Positions 16,867-26,443 are shown, numbered from the stretch's first letter. The stretch: 64,000 bases of DNA from Pedobacter yonginensis (GCF_003173595.1 NZ_QGNZ01000001.1:248001-312000), one strand, 5' to 3'. The notes: generated by a model not told the origin, from the sequence alone. Made by a program: numbers and translations.

Positions 16867-18135
16867 ATGACCGACAAAGTTTTAGGTGTCATCCTCGGCG
16901 GTGGCCAAGGCTCTAGATTATCGCCATTAACGCAAACACGATCTAAACCTGCTGTACCAATTGCAGGTAAATATCGCCTCGTAGATATTCCCATTTCCAA
17001 TTGCCTAAATTCTGGCATACATAGGATGTTTGTATTAACGCAGTTCAACTCAGCATCTCTAAATAAGCACATCAAAAATACCTACCACTTTAGCCACTTC
17101 AGTACCGCTTTTGTAGATATTTTGGCCGCAGAACAAACGGTGCAAAATTCTGGCTGGTTTCAAGGAACGGCAGATGCCGTGAGGCAGTGTATGCACCACA
17201 TCGTTTCGCACGAATTCGATTATATCCTAATTCTTTCTGGAGATCAACTTTACCAGATGGATTTTAAAGACATGATTGAGAAACATATTGAAGCCAACGC
17301 CGAAATTACCATCGCCACCATTCCGGTAACCGCAAAAGATGCTACCGATTTTGGAATTTTAAAGGCTGATGATGAAAATATGATTACCTCATTCATAGAG
17401 AAACCAAAAACAGGTTTAGAAGAATGGGTTTCGGATACGGGAGAAGAAATGCAAAGCGAAGGTCGTAATTTCCTAGCCTCAATGGGTATCTATGTTTTCA
17501 ATAGAGATTATTTAATCAACATCCTAAACGAAAACGAAGAGGAAAAAGATTTTGGTAAGGAAATTCTACCAAGAGCAATTACTCAAAGTAGAGTTTTAAG
17601 CTATCAATACGAAGGCTATTGGACAGATATTGGTAACATTTCATCATTCTTTGAGGCCAACTTAGGCTTAACAGATGAGTTGCCGAAATTCAATATGTTT
17701 GATAGCAATCATACGATATTTACTAGAGCGCGGATGCTTCCTCCATCTAAGATTTCGGGAACTACGTTAGAAAAAACCATTATCGCCGAAGGCTGTATCA
17801 TCCAAGCCAGTAGGGTAGAACATGCCGTATTGGGTATCCGTTCTAGAATTGGTAAAGAAACCGTAATCACCAACGCTTACATCATGGGTAGCGATCGATA
17901 CCAAACGTTAGAAGAAATTCAAACGGAAACCGATGCAGGCCATTCATTAATTGGTATTGGAGATCGTTGCTACATCAACAATGCCATTATCGATAAAAAT
18001 TGTAGCATCGGCAATGATGTTAAAATTAACGGTGGTCCGCATTTAGAAGATGGCGATTTCGAACTTTACGCCGTAAAAGACGGTATTGTAGTTATTAAAA
18101 AAGGTGCTGTTTTGCCAAGCGGAACAGTGATTTAA
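16867..18135 (+). CDS. glgC: Glucose-1-phosphate adenylyltransferase
   Basis: 422 aa, normal length. It makes ADP-glucose for GlgA. The nucleotidyltransferase N-terminus has GGGQGSRLSPLT and SKPAVPIAGKYR; the catalytic region has LSGDQLY; the C-terminal half is a left-handed beta-helix with repeated hexapeptides ending in GAVLPSGTVI. It follows glgA after 10 bp and ends at a strong terminator. Confidence 0.96.
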   Translation: MTDKVLGVILGGGQGSRLSPLTQTRSKPAVPIAGKYRLVDIPISNCLNSGIHRMFVLTQFNSASLNKHIKNTYHFSHFSTAFVDILAAEQTVQNSGWFQGTADAVRQCMHHIVSHEFDYILILSGDQLYQMDFKDMIEKHIEANAEITIATIPVTAKDATDFGILKADDENMITSFIEKPKTGLEEWVSDTGEEMQSEGRNFLASMGIYVFNRDYLINILNENEEEKDFGKEILPRAITQSRVLSYQYEGYWTDIGNISSFFEANLGLTDELPKFNMFDSNHTIFTRARMLPPSKISGTTLEKTIIAEGCIIQASRVEHAVLGIRSRIGKETVITNAYIMGSDRYQTLEEIQTETDAGHSLIGIGDRCYINNAIIDKNCSIGNDVKINGGPHLEDGDFELYAVKDGIVVIKKGAVLPSGTVI

Positions 18136-18158
18136 ATCCTTTTAAGTACTAAAAACAT

Positions 18159-18191
18159 AGCCAGTTTAGATCTTTCTAAGCTGGCTTTTTA
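18159..18191 (+). terminator. Intrinsic terminator after glgC
   Basis: An 11-bp stem (AGCCAGTTTAG with CTAAGCTGGCT, one G-U pair) and a T run immediately after. Confidence 0.85.
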
Positions 18192-18655
18192 TTATCATTA
18201 TATTTCGAAACCTATACATGCCTTTTCTAAACGCCTCATTTTTAAATTTGAAAGTGAACGTTTGTAATACTTGGCAACTTTAGTCCTGCTTTTCATTACA
18301 AGTCCTCGCTACGCTGCGGGCTTTCCATTTCAATCAGGCTTATTTAATTGAAGGTTTGTATGGTACTCAAACCGTACGCAATGCAAGTTTTTCGGGGCAA
18401 GATATTAATATGCATTTTTTCCAACATTTTCAGCATCGGTTTGTTAAATAACCTGAGTTCGGTTTATGCCAAAAGGAGCGAGACCAAAGCGATCAATATC
18501 CATTACGATGCTGAAATTAATCCAGTGTAATGAGTAGATTTTGAAAGATGGTTGTAGGGTTCGTTGCCTTGAATTTATTTCAGGGTATCAGCCAGTTCTA
18601 AAAGAAATTTTTGTTATCCCGAACTCACGTAAAATAATAAACTTAAAAATTGCTC
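18192..18655. other. Intergenic stretch with a REP-like element and no clear gene
   Basis: Holds the element at 18239-18345. The remainder has an open frame from a TTG at 18348 to 18530 with a hydrophobic middle, but it lacks a credible start and any family resemblance, so it is not called. Confidence 0.4.
18239..18345 (-). repeat. REP-like element, single copy
   Basis: On the minus strand it reads CCTGATTG.AATGGAAAG, a hairpin (AAGCCCGC...GAGGACTT), TTGTAATGAAAAGCAGG and a tail ending in GTTC. Same family as the array at 14665 but with a different hairpin loop sequence. Confidence 0.75.
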
Positions 18656-20440
18656 ATGGCAGATCAACACCTTTATCAAACCGGAATTATAGGAAACTGT
18701 GCATTTATTGCGCATGTAAACAAAAATACAGACATATCTTGGCTTTGCTGGCCACGATTTGATAGTCCTTTTATTTTTGGAAGCCTGTTGGATAAAAAGA
18801 AAGGCGGAGAGTTTTCGATTTTACCTCAAGGTGAATACACTTCCACGCAATACTATATCGAAAATACAAATGTATTAAGGACGGAAATTACCGCTGGAGA
18901 TGGTACCTATCGGATAACCGACTTCGCCCCAAGATTCCATCTTTACGAGCGTTACTTCAAACCTTTAATGCTCATTAGAAAAATTGAACCGCTGGAAGGA
19001 AATCCAAGAATCACGGTTAAATGCGACCCAGTGTGCGATTACGGACAAGGGAAAATGAAAGCCACCCGAGGCAGCAACCACATCGATTATATGGGTTGCG
19101 ATGAAAACACCAGATTAAGTACCAATGTTTCTTTAAGTTACATCATTGATGAAACTGCTTTTGTATTAAATGAACCAAAATATCTGATACTTACTTATGG
19201 CTACAATCTGGAAGCCCCAATTGTAAGCACCGCAGAAAATTTTTTACGGGAAACCATCTCTTATTGGCGCCTTTGGATTAAACACTCGTCTATAGCAGGT
19301 TTTTATCAGCCTCTTGTCATTCGCTCGGCGCTTGTTTTAAAAATTCACCAGTATGAAGATACCGGCGCAATTATCGCGGCCAGCACCACAAGCTTACCCG
19401 AATTTCCTGGAAGTACACGCAATTGGGATTATCGGTACTGTTGGTTACGCGATTCATATTATGTTTTAACCTCATTAAACCACATCGGTCATTTTGAAGA
19501 GATGGAGAAATATTTCAGTTATTTATCTGATATTTCTCATGCCGAAGATGATCGATACCAACCGCTTTACAGCATAACAGGCGAAAGGAAAATTACGGAA
19601 ACTACGCTAGATCATCTTGAGGGCTATGAGGGAGAACAGCCAATTCGGATTGGAAACCAAGCATATGAGCATATCCAGAACGATATTTATGGTCAGGTTT
19701 TAATTTCCATGCTGCCTTTATACACCGATCATCGTTTTGTGTTTTCGGAAAGAAGTGATTCAGTTAAATGGATTGAGGGTGTGCTTTCTAAAATAGAAAG
19801 AACCATTGATGAAAAGGATGCTGGTATCTGGGAATTCAGAAATATTGCCAACGTGCATTGTTACAGTAATTTATTTCAATGGGCGGGTGCAAATGCGGCC
19901 CTCAAAATGGCCAAAACTATTGGAAATGCAGATTTTGAAAGGCGTGCTCAAATTTTAATTGATAAGGCTGCGGCACACATCGAGGCTTGTTATGATCCTG
20001 AAAGGAAGGTTTATACTAATGCCGTTGGAAGCTCGCATTTGGATGCCAGCACATTACAGTTGATTATGATGAACTATCTAGATCCTGCATCAGATCGGGC
20101 TAAAGATCATTTAATAGCTTTAGAGAAAGAATTGAAAACCGAAGATGGCTTATTTTACAGATACATACACGAGGATGATTTTGGTAAACCTAAAACTACC
20201 TTTCTAATCTGCGCTTTTTGGTATGTTGAGGCATTGGCATGCGTTGGACGAAATGATGAAGCCATTGCAGAATTTGAGAACATTATAAAATATTGTAACC
20301 ATTTACTGTTATTTAGCGAAGATGTTGATGCAAAATCTGGCAGTCAGTGGGGTAATTTCCCACAAGCCTACAGTCATGTTGGTTTAATGAATGCCGCTTA
20401 TCGCATTGCTATTAAACTCGATAGGCCAATATTTTTATAA
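18656..20440 (+). CDS. GH15 glycoside hydrolase (glucoamylase/trehalase type)
   Basis: 594 aa, two-domain GH15 architecture. An N-terminal beta-sandwich (WLCWPRFDSPFIFG, ITDFAPRF) precedes the (alpha/alpha)6 barrel with the family signature STRNWDYRYCWLRDS and a later GSQWGNFPQAYSHVGL. Such proteins remove glucose from alpha-glucans or split trehalose. It lies between the glycogen genes and the trehalose synthase fusion, so trehalose or glycogen-derived oligosaccharide is the likely substrate; sequence alone does not decide. No signal peptide, so it acts in the cytoplasm. The start is ATG 18656 (MADQHLYQ) rather than a TTG two codons upstream. Confidence 0.85.
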   Translation: MADQHLYQTGIIGNCAFIAHVNKNTDISWLCWPRFDSPFIFGSLLDKKKGGEFSILPQGEYTSTQYYIENTNVLRTEITAGDGTYRITDFAPRFHLYERYFKPLMLIRKIEPLEGNPRITVKCDPVCDYGQGKMKATRGSNHIDYMGCDENTRLSTNVSLSYIIDETAFVLNEPKYLILTYGYNLEAPIVSTAENFLRETISYWRLWIKHSSIAGFYQPLVIRSALVLKIHQYEDTGAIIAASTTSLPEFPGSTRNWDYRYCWLRDSYYVLTSLNHIGHFEEMEKYFSYLSDISHAEDDRYQPLYSITGERKITETTLDHLEGYEGEQPIRIGNQAYEHIQNDIYGQVLISMLPLYTDHRFVFSERSDSVKWIEGVLSKIERTIDEKDAGIWEFRNIANVHCYSNLFQWAGANAALKMAKTIGNADFERRAQILIDKAAAHIEACYDPERKVYTNAVGSSHLDASTLQLIMMNYLDPASDRAKDHLIALEKELKTEDGLFYRYIHEDDFGKPKTTFLICAFWYVEALACVGRNDEAIAEFENIIKYCNHLLLFSEDVDAKSGSQWGNFPQAYSHVGLMNAAYRIAIKLDRPIFL

Positions 20441-20446
20441 ATTTGA

Positions 20447-20478
20447 GGCATGGTTGGTGTCTCATCACTAACCATGCC
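20447..20478 (+). terminator. Inverted repeat after the GH15 gene
   Basis: GGCATGGTT (20447-20455) pairs with AACCATGCC (20470-20478). The T run is poor, so termination is possible but not certain. A second 7-bp inverted repeat (GGAGACT/AGTCTCC) lies at 20501-20523. Confidence 0.45.
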
Positions 20479-20658
20479 TTATGGTTACATTCGGTGGGCC
20501 GGAGACTGAATGGTATAGTCTCCACATTTGTTGCACCGCGTTTACTTTTTTGTTGAGTTTACCAGCTAAGGGGGAGGAATGTTTCCTCATTAAGTATGAG
20601 ACGATTGGCAAAACCTATGAGCTCCATTAATGCTATTCTTGCCTTCCGCACTGATAAA

Positions 20659-22848
20659 TTAAGTCCGTTCTATAAACTCCTCTTTCACGATAGACCAAAG
20701 TAACTGCCTAACCTCCTTAAAATCATTAAGATAATACTTCGCTTCTGATAGATTATTACCCACTTTAATTGTAAAAGCATCGTTAGGTAGCGCTTTAAAA
20801 ATATCTTCATCGGTATGGTCATCGCCAAGTGCTAAAATAAAGTCGGGGTTTTTGTTGTGTAGCCAATTTAAGGCGGCTTTACCTTTATTTACTTCCATGT
20901 TCTTAAACTCAATAACTTTATTACCGGGCATTAGCTGCAAGCCTTTGTCGGCAGCCAAAATCCTCATATGACTCACAATTTCGTTAGCCCTTAATTCACC
21001 CAATCCATCCTCTGCCTTGCGGTAGTGCCATACCAGCGAATAACTTTTTTCTTCAATAAAGGAACCCGGAGTTCTATCAGTATAGGTTTCCAATTGAGAT
21101 TTAATTTCCTGTTTCCATTGATCGGTAAGTAGGGGCAAACTGTTCCAATTTTCACCCTGTGCTTTTTGCCAAGCACCATGTTCTGCAATTAAATCAACCT
21201 TTAAATGTCCAAACCAATCCTCAAGGGTTTCATGTCTCCTACCGCTGATAATGATTACTTTATTGCGCTTGTCGATGGTTAAATTTTCAATCAAGTCATA
21301 CAATTCCTCATCTGGCGAGGCTTCATCAATGTTTCCTGCAAAATCTACCAGAGTGCCATCGTAATCCAGAAAAAACACTCTGTTTTTCGTTGTAGAATAG
21401 GCTTTGGCAATAATTTCGTTAACTGAATTTACTGCATGTTTTGTTAATAATGATTTTTGAGAATCTTTCACTTCGTTTAATCTTAAAATAAAATTATTTA
21501 CCCAATGCTTTACATTAAATTTTTCTACTATTGCCCGCATGGCAATCATTCTTCGTTGTTGCTCTTCTAAAGGCATTTGCAAAGCAACCACAATGGCCTC
21601 CATAATATCGCCTAAGTTGTTGGGGTTTACCAATAAAGCATCGGTTAGTTCTTTTGATGCACCAGCCATTTCACTTAGAATGAGTACCCCATCTTCATTA
21701 TTCCGACTCGCTACATATTCCTTACTCACTAGATTCATTCCATCTCTCATTGGCGTAACCAGGCAAATATCGGCTGATGAATAGAGTGCAGAGAGCATTT
21801 CAATCGGGAAAGAGCGGTAAAAGTAATTTACCGGAATCCAATCCATCGAGCGATACCGGGCGTTTAAATTGCCCACAAATTGATCGATTTGATCTCTTAA
21901 ATCGCTGTATTGCTGAACGGTATCGCGAGAGGGAACCACAATCATAAACAGCGCCACCTTGCCAATATACTCAGGGTGCATTTGCAAAAGCAACTCTAAA
22001 GCCTTCAAACGTTCCAAAATGCCTTTGCTGTAGTCTAAACGATCTATAGAGAGAATAATCTTAACCTCATCTTTGCCAGAGCGGAAGTAATCCATCTCCT
22101 TTTTAACTTCATGGGTTTGGGCAAGGTTAGAAAATTTTTCGAAATCAATCCCCATTGGAAAAGCCTCTACCACAATTTGTCGCTCGTTGCTGCTCAATAT
22201 ATTGGATGAGGAATGAATTGGCAATAAACGTGTTGCTGTGCTCAGAAAATGTCGAACGTCATCATAGGTATGGAAACCAATTAAATCGGCACCAATTAGT
22301 CCATTCAAAATTTCTTCCCGCCAAGGAATTAATCTAAATATTTCATAAGATGGAAATGGAATGTGCTGAAAAAATCCAATCGTTGCTGAAATTAATTTTT
22401 GCCGTAAAATGCCGGGTAAAAGCAGCAGTTGATAATCTTGAATCCAAATCTTATCCCGGTGGTTGAGCACCTGCATGGCACTTTTTGCGAATTTCTCGTT
22501 GACCGATTTATAACAATCCCAATAACTTTGTTCATAGTGGGCGTAGGTAACCAGATAATGAAACACAGGCCACAGCACCTCGTTAGAAAAGCCCTCGTAA
22601 TATAAGTTAATTTCGTTCTGGGTAAGAAAAACTGGGTAGAGGTTAAGTTGCGCTAGTTTTTGTTTCACTTCCTCTTGTCGCTCTAAAGGTACCTCAATTC
22701 CTGGCCAACCAACCCATATAGCGTTGCCCGTTTTATAAACATCTCCCAATCCGGTAGCCAGTCCGCCTTCGCTTGGGATAAACGTATATTCATCATTTTC
22801 TTCAATGATTTTGACGGGTAGCCTGTTCGATATGATAACTGTTTTCAT
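20659..22848 (-). CDS. Bifunctional trehalose-6-phosphate synthase/phosphatase (OtsA-OtsB fusion)
   Basis: 729 aa. Residues ~1-460 are a GT20 domain making trehalose-6-phosphate from a nucleotide-glucose and glucose-6-phosphate (EGGLATGLGDVY, FFQHIPFPSYEIFR, RLDYSKGI, TPMRDGMNLVSKEY). Residues ~480-729 are a HAD-type trehalose phosphatase (FLDYDGTLVDF, IISGRR, ALGDDHTDEDIF) that removes the phosphate. Both active sites look intact. The start is placed at 22848 (MKTVIISNRLPVK), which begins at the usual first strand; an upstream ATG at 22923 would add 25 unlikely residues. It faces the GH15 gene, giving opposed synthesis and possible degradation. Confidence 0.93.
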   Translation of the reverse strand: MKTVIISNRLPVKIIEENDEYTFIPSEGGLATGLGDVYKTGNAIWVGWPGIEVPLERQEEVKQKLAQLNLYPVFLTQNEINLYYEGFSNEVLWPVFHYLVTYAHYEQSYWDCYKSVNEKFAKSAMQVLNHRDKIWIQDYQLLLLPGILRQKLISATIGFFQHIPFPSYEIFRLIPWREEILNGLIGADLIGFHTYDDVRHFLSTATRLLPIHSSSNILSSNERQIVVEAFPMGIDFEKFSNLAQTHEVKKEMDYFRSGKDEVKIILSIDRLDYSKGILERLKALELLLQMHPEYIGKVALFMIVVPSRDTVQQYSDLRDQIDQFVGNLNARYRSMDWIPVNYFYRSFPIEMLSALYSSADICLVTPMRDGMNLVSKEYVASRNNEDGVLILSEMAGASKELTDALLVNPNNLGDIMEAIVVALQMPLEEQQRRMIAMRAIVEKFNVKHWVNNFILRLNEVKDSQKSLLTKHAVNSVNEIIAKAYSTTKNRVFFLDYDGTLVDFAGNIDEASPDEELYDLIENLTIDKRNKVIIISGRRHETLEDWFGHLKVDLIAEHGAWQKAQGENWNSLPLLTDQWKQEIKSQLETYTDRTPGSFIEEKSYSLVWHYRKAEDGLGELRANEIVSHMRILAADKGLQLMPGNKVIEFKNMEVNKGKAALNWLHNKNPDFILALGDDHTDEDIFKALPNDAFTIKVGNNLSEAKYYLNDFKEVRQLLWSIVKEEFIERT

Positions 22849-23086
22849 GCTTGTATTTGATGTATCCACATAAATAAAAGCGCTCAACTCCTTTTTTGTT
22901 TGAAAATAAGTGTTTACAAACATTCAAATGATTTTTGGAACTTGAACTAACTTCCAAGTTTTTTGTCCCTTTTACTTAAAAAATAGGGCGATGATTTGGT
23001 GATTTTTTAGATTGTCGGTTTCACGTTCCTTAAGAGAAATCCAAACAATTTGTAACCACATACATGCTTTTTAGGGATGGTTAAAT

Positions 23087-23094
23087 TACCTTTG
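23087..23094 (+). promoter_or_regulatory. -7 element 4 nt before the start codon at 23099
   Basis: TACCTTTG matches TAnnTTTG. Only four bases separate it from the ATG, so the mRNA would be leaderless or nearly so. Confidence 0.55.
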
Positions 23095-23098
23095 TACC

Positions 23099-23896
23099 AT
23101 GCAAAAATCATTTACCGATCAAATGGGAAGAACAATCAATTTCGATTTTCCGCCCAAGCGCATTATTTCTATCGTACCGTCTCAAACCGAACTTCTATTT
23201 GATTTAGGGTTGGATCAAGAAATTATCGGATTGACAAAATTTTGCATCCACCCAATTGAGAAATTTGCCGCACGCACCAAAGTAGGAGGCACCAAAAGGC
23301 TGAACATTGATTTAATTAAAGATTTAAAACCCGATTTAATTATTGGCAATAAAGAGGAAAACACGCAAAGCGATATTGAGGAATTGGCTGAATATTTTCC
23401 GGTATGGATGAGTGACATAGCCACTTTAGATGATGCCATGCAAACCATAACACAAATTGGCGCATTGGTTAATCGCGAACCCGAAGCCGCTTATTTGAAT
23501 CACCTCATTTCTGCGGGTTTTAATGATTTAAAAACCTTAGCAGTGCAGCACCATATCGATAAAAAAGTGGCTTATTTAATCTGGCGGAAACCTTTTATGG
23601 CAGCGGGTAAAAATACATTTATAGATGATATACTATTAATGAATGGAATGACCAATGTAATTCAGCAAAGTCGTTATCCAGAAATTAACCTAGAAGAGCT
23701 TCAAAACACCAATTGCGAAATGATTTTGCTTTCTTCAGAACCCTATCCCTTTACCGAGAAGCACATGACTGAAATTCGAGCAGCATTGCCAAACATCAAG
23801 GTAATGTTGGTAGATGGTGAGATGTTTAGTTGGTATGGTAGCCGATTGGTTAAAGCGGTACAGTACTTTTTTGAGTTTCAGAAAGAACTTTATTAG
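23099..23896 (+). CDS. BtuF/FepB-like periplasmic-binding-fold protein without signal peptide
   Basis: 265 aa, class III substrate-binding fold: PPKRIISIVPSQTELLFDLGL, a central helix and a C-terminal lobe. Homologues bind vitamin B12, siderophores or haem for ABC importers and are exported. Here the protein starts directly with the first strand (MQKSFTDQMGRTINF) and no signal sequence or lipobox is visible, even when reading upstream. It may act in the cytoplasm. No permease or ATPase gene is adjacent. Ligand unknown. Confidence 0.8.
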   Translation: MQKSFTDQMGRTINFDFPPKRIISIVPSQTELLFDLGLDQEIIGLTKFCIHPIEKFAARTKVGGTKRLNIDLIKDLKPDLIIGNKEENTQSDIEELAEYFPVWMSDIATLDDAMQTITQIGALVNREPEAAYLNHLISAGFNDLKTLAVQHHIDKKVAYLIWRKPFMAAGKNTFIDDILLMNGMTNVIQQSRYPEINLEELQNTNCEMILLSSEPYPFTEKHMTEIRAALPNIKVMLVDGEMFSWYGSRLVKAVQYFFEFQKELY

Positions 23897-23955
23897 CCAT
23901 TGCTTGTTCATACTGTATAATTGGTTAATTAAAGCCATCATCCCATCAAATAAAC

Positions 23956-24264
23956 ATGAAAAAAATATCAATATTAATGCTTCTTGTAGTTGTTCTCTCT
24001 AGTTGTTTTATGATGAGAAGCAGTACCGACGGTGGCGATGTTATAACACTTTCTGGAAGCATTCAAAAGCTAAGCATTTCCACCTATCAATACGGAACGC
24101 ATACCATAAGTTCTAGTGGTAAACCCTATGCGCTAAAAAGTTCTTCGGTTATTTTAGATACCTATCTGGATAAGCAAGTAACGCTTAAAGGTACCAAAGT
24201 TGCCGGTTATCCGGTAGATGGTGGACCAGAACTGATCGAGGTTTCGGAAGTAATCTTGAAGTAG
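23956..24264 (+). CDS. Small predicted lipoprotein
   Basis: 102 aa with a lipoprotein signal (hydrophobic core and VLSSC) and a short mature domain containing alternating strand-like segments (ITLSGSIQKLS, QVTLKGTKVAGYP). It may be a small OB-like beta-barrel, but I cannot assign a family. It follows the binding-protein gene after 59 bp. Confidence 0.65.
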   Translation: MKKISILMLLVVVLSSCFMMRSSTDGGDVITLSGSIQKLSISTYQYGTHTISSSGKPYALKSSSVILDTYLDKQVTLKGTKVAGYPVDGGPELIEVSEVILK

Positions 24265-24385
24265 AACTGAATTTTCATATCGCAGAGATAAAATCTTTCT
24301 CGTTTAAAATTAGCCACTTAGCTTTTTTACTCGAAATTATTTCAGAAATTGTTTCCTTTACTTTTTGATAATTGATTCTAATTTC

Positions 24386-24393
24386 TATCTTTG
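24386..24393 (+). promoter_or_regulatory. Promoter of the tRNA-Leu gene
   Basis: TATCTTTG (-7) preceded by TTTG at 24364-24367 (-33), spacer 18 nt. This is the best full match to the Bacteroidota promoter consensus in the window, 22 nt before the tRNA. Confidence 0.7.
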
Positions 24394-24415
24394 CAATCCA
24401 AAATAAATCCTAATT

Positions 24416-24497
24416 GCGGATGTGGCGTAATTGGTAGCCGCACCAGACTTAGGATCTGGCGCTTCACGGCGTGGGGGTTCGAGTCCCTTCATCCGCA
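24416..24497 (+). tRNA. tRNA-Leu (anticodon TAG)
   Basis: The 7-bp acceptor stem GCGGATG/CATCCGC encloses a D arm, an anticodon arm CCAGA-CTTAGGA-TCTGG with anticodon TAG (reads CTA), a variable arm (GCGCTTCACGGCGT region) and a T arm with GTTCGAGTC. 82 nt; the 3' CCA is not encoded. The long variable arm is typical of tRNA-Leu. Confidence 0.95.
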
Positions 24498-24509
24498 CTA
24501 CAAATGAAG

Positions 24510-24546
24510 CCGTTCCGATTTAAATCGGAACGGTTTTATTTTTTTA
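24510..24546 (+). terminator. Intrinsic terminator after tRNA-Leu
   Basis: A perfect 12-bp palindrome (CCGTTCCGATTT/AAATCGGAACGG) followed by TTTTATTTTTTT. Confidence 0.85.
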
Positions 24547-24673
24547 AATAACATTGGTTAAATATAAAAATTGATGTGCTGTTTTAATTTGGAGCGAAAT
24601 GTGTCTTTTTCTATTAAATCATGTCTCGATTCTATAATTTAATTGCGCATCTCAATACTCATATCTCAAAAAA

Positions 24674-26023
24674 ATGAATATTACACAGGAAAAAACCGGC
24701 AACTTAAATGCTGTTGTAAAAATCAAAATCGCACCTGCTGATTATACTGAAAAAGTAAATAAAGCCATTAAAGACCAAGCTAAAAAAGCCCAATTGCCTG
24801 GTTTCCGTAAAGGAATGGTTCCTGCAGCTCATATTAAAAAAATGTATGGCAAAAGCATTTTGGTAGAAGAAGTTAACAATTTGTTAAACGATACGCTATC
24901 TAATTACATTGCCGAACAAAAATTAGAAATCTTAGGTCAGCCACTACCTAAAATGGATGATGAAAGAGAATTTAAATGGGATAACACAGATGAGTTTGAA
25001 TTTGATTATGAATTAGGCCTGGCACCCGCTTTCGAAGTAGAAATCACCTCCAAAGATAAGTTCACGGAGTACGTGGTTAAAGCAGACGAAGATACGTTAG
25101 AAAGTCGCATCAAAAATATCCGTCGCAGTTATGGCAAAATGAGCAACCCAGAGGTTTCTGCCGAAGATGACGTTTTATATGGCGAATTCACTCAACTTTC
25201 TCCAGATGGTTCTGTGTTCGAAGGAGGCATCACCAGCACCGGTACCATTCGTTTAGACCAAGTAAAAGATAAAAAAATACTTAAAACTTTAATCGGTTTA
25301 AAACAGAACGACGAAGTGGTAATCGATCTTCAAAAAGCTTTAGAAGATCATGCCGCTATCGCTAAAGCATTAAACATTTCAGAAGAAGATGCTGCGGAAT
25401 TGAAATCTAATTTTAAATTGGTGGTTAAAAATGTTAACCGTTTAGAAGAAGCAGACTTAAATCAAGAATTTTTTGATAAATTATTTGGTGAAGGTGTTGT
25501 AACTGACGAAGCTGGTTTCAGAGCAAAAATTACTGAAGAAGTTGAAAATATGTTTAAACAAGATGCAGACCGTAAATTATCAAATGATATTTATGAGCAA
25601 CTTTTAACTAAATATAACTTCGAATTACCAGATGAATTCCTACGTCGTTGGTTGAAAGCCACTAACGAAAAGTTAACAGATGAAGAGTTGTCAGAGGGAT
25701 ATGATGATTTTGCTAAAAACCTTAAATGGACTTTAATCGAAAACAAAATCATTAAAGACAATCAAATCGAAATTAAATACGAAGATGTGGTTCAGGCTGC
25801 TAAAGCAAAATTAGATGCTCAGTTTAGAATGTACAGCCCAAGCCCACTTCCAGAAGATCAATTGGCGCAGTATGCTGTTCAGTTTTTACAAGAAAAAGAA
25901 AATGCAAACCGTGTTTTCGAAGAAGTTAAAGCTTTAAAAACTTTCGAGCAAATTAAATCTGTTGCTACTTTAGATCAAAAAGAAATTACTTACGATAAGT
26001 TTATCGACTTGGCGAAAAACTAA
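24674..26023 (+). CDS. tig: Trigger factor
   Basis: 449 aa, normal length. This is a ribosome-bound chaperone for nascent chains. The N-terminal ribosome-binding signature is GFRKGMVP (residue ~43), followed by a diverged FKBP-like middle domain (EGGITSTGTIRL) and the helical C-terminal arms. It lies upstream of clpP and clpX, the classic tig-clpP-clpX order. It has its own leader; a 420-bp gap separates it from clpP. Confidence 0.95.
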   Translation: MNITQEKTGNLNAVVKIKIAPADYTEKVNKAIKDQAKKAQLPGFRKGMVPAAHIKKMYGKSILVEEVNNLLNDTLSNYIAEQKLEILGQPLPKMDDEREFKWDNTDEFEFDYELGLAPAFEVEITSKDKFTEYVVKADEDTLESRIKNIRRSYGKMSNPEVSAEDDVLYGEFTQLSPDGSVFEGGITSTGTIRLDQVKDKKILKTLIGLKQNDEVVIDLQKALEDHAAIAKALNISEEDAAELKSNFKLVVKNVNRLEEADLNQEFFDKLFGEGVVTDEAGFRAKITEEVENMFKQDADRKLSNDIYEQLLTKYNFELPDEFLRRWLKATNEKLTDEELSEGYDDFAKNLKWTLIENKIIKDNQIEIKYEDVVQAAKAKLDAQFRMYSPSPLPEDQLAQYAVQFLQEKENANRVFEEVKALKTFEQIKSVATLDQKEITYDKFIDLAKN

Positions 26024-26155
26024 AGATTAAGCAGGTAATTAACCTATATATTACTTTTAAACTTTGGCAGTTATTTAAGCCATAGATTTTGCATGATTTG
26101 GAATAGCTGACCGATTGTCAGTTTGTAAAATTAAAGATTTGCAGAGCAGCTCAAC
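26024..26155 (+). other. Intergenic stretch after tig
   Basis: AT-rich without a gene. A stem AGAGCAGC/GCTGCTCT (26143-26166) without a good T run may act as the tig terminator. Confidence 0.35.
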
Positions 26156-26377
26156 GGGGCTGCTCTTTGCATATCTAAGTCAAATGTACCGGCGATTTTT
26201 GTGCTGTTTTTGAACGAAGCTCCTCATAATCTGTATATTGCAATTCGATCAGCATTTGAGATTGCAAATATTTTAGTAGTTTTAGAAATAAAAAAATATA
26301 TTTCTTACATTGGCCTGAATGATTATCTTCAATATTTAGATAAATTGGCACGGAAATTAACCAAGTTAAAGAAATAA
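26156..26377 (+). pseudogene. Decayed four-helix-bundle (23S rRNA IVS-type) gene fragment
   Basis: A frame without a credible start codon ends at TAA 26375-26377 and reads like the C-terminal half of four-helix-bundle proteins: LYIAIRSAFEIAN followed by YISYIGLNDYLQYLDKL and a Lys-rich end. In intact relatives the corresponding LYIALGSA.ELE motif occurs mid-protein, so the N-terminal half is missing. It sits between tig and clpP with no phage or transposon remains. The assignment is by eye and could be wrong. Confidence 0.45.
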
Positions 26378-26443
26378 TTATTAAAATAACTCGCGTATTT
26401 GTATGGCTTTAAATGCTCATTACAAAACACCAAACTCATAACC

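Noticed and set aside
18348..18530. Small membrane protein between glgC and GH15
   Set aside because: TTG start, no homology sense and partial overlap with the repeat flank; not supported.
26184..26213. Second Cys leader peptide (MYRRFLCCF)
   Set aside because: Only two Cys codons at the end, no terminator hairpin behind it, and it overlaps the gene remnant; the next gene is clpP, not a cysteine gene.
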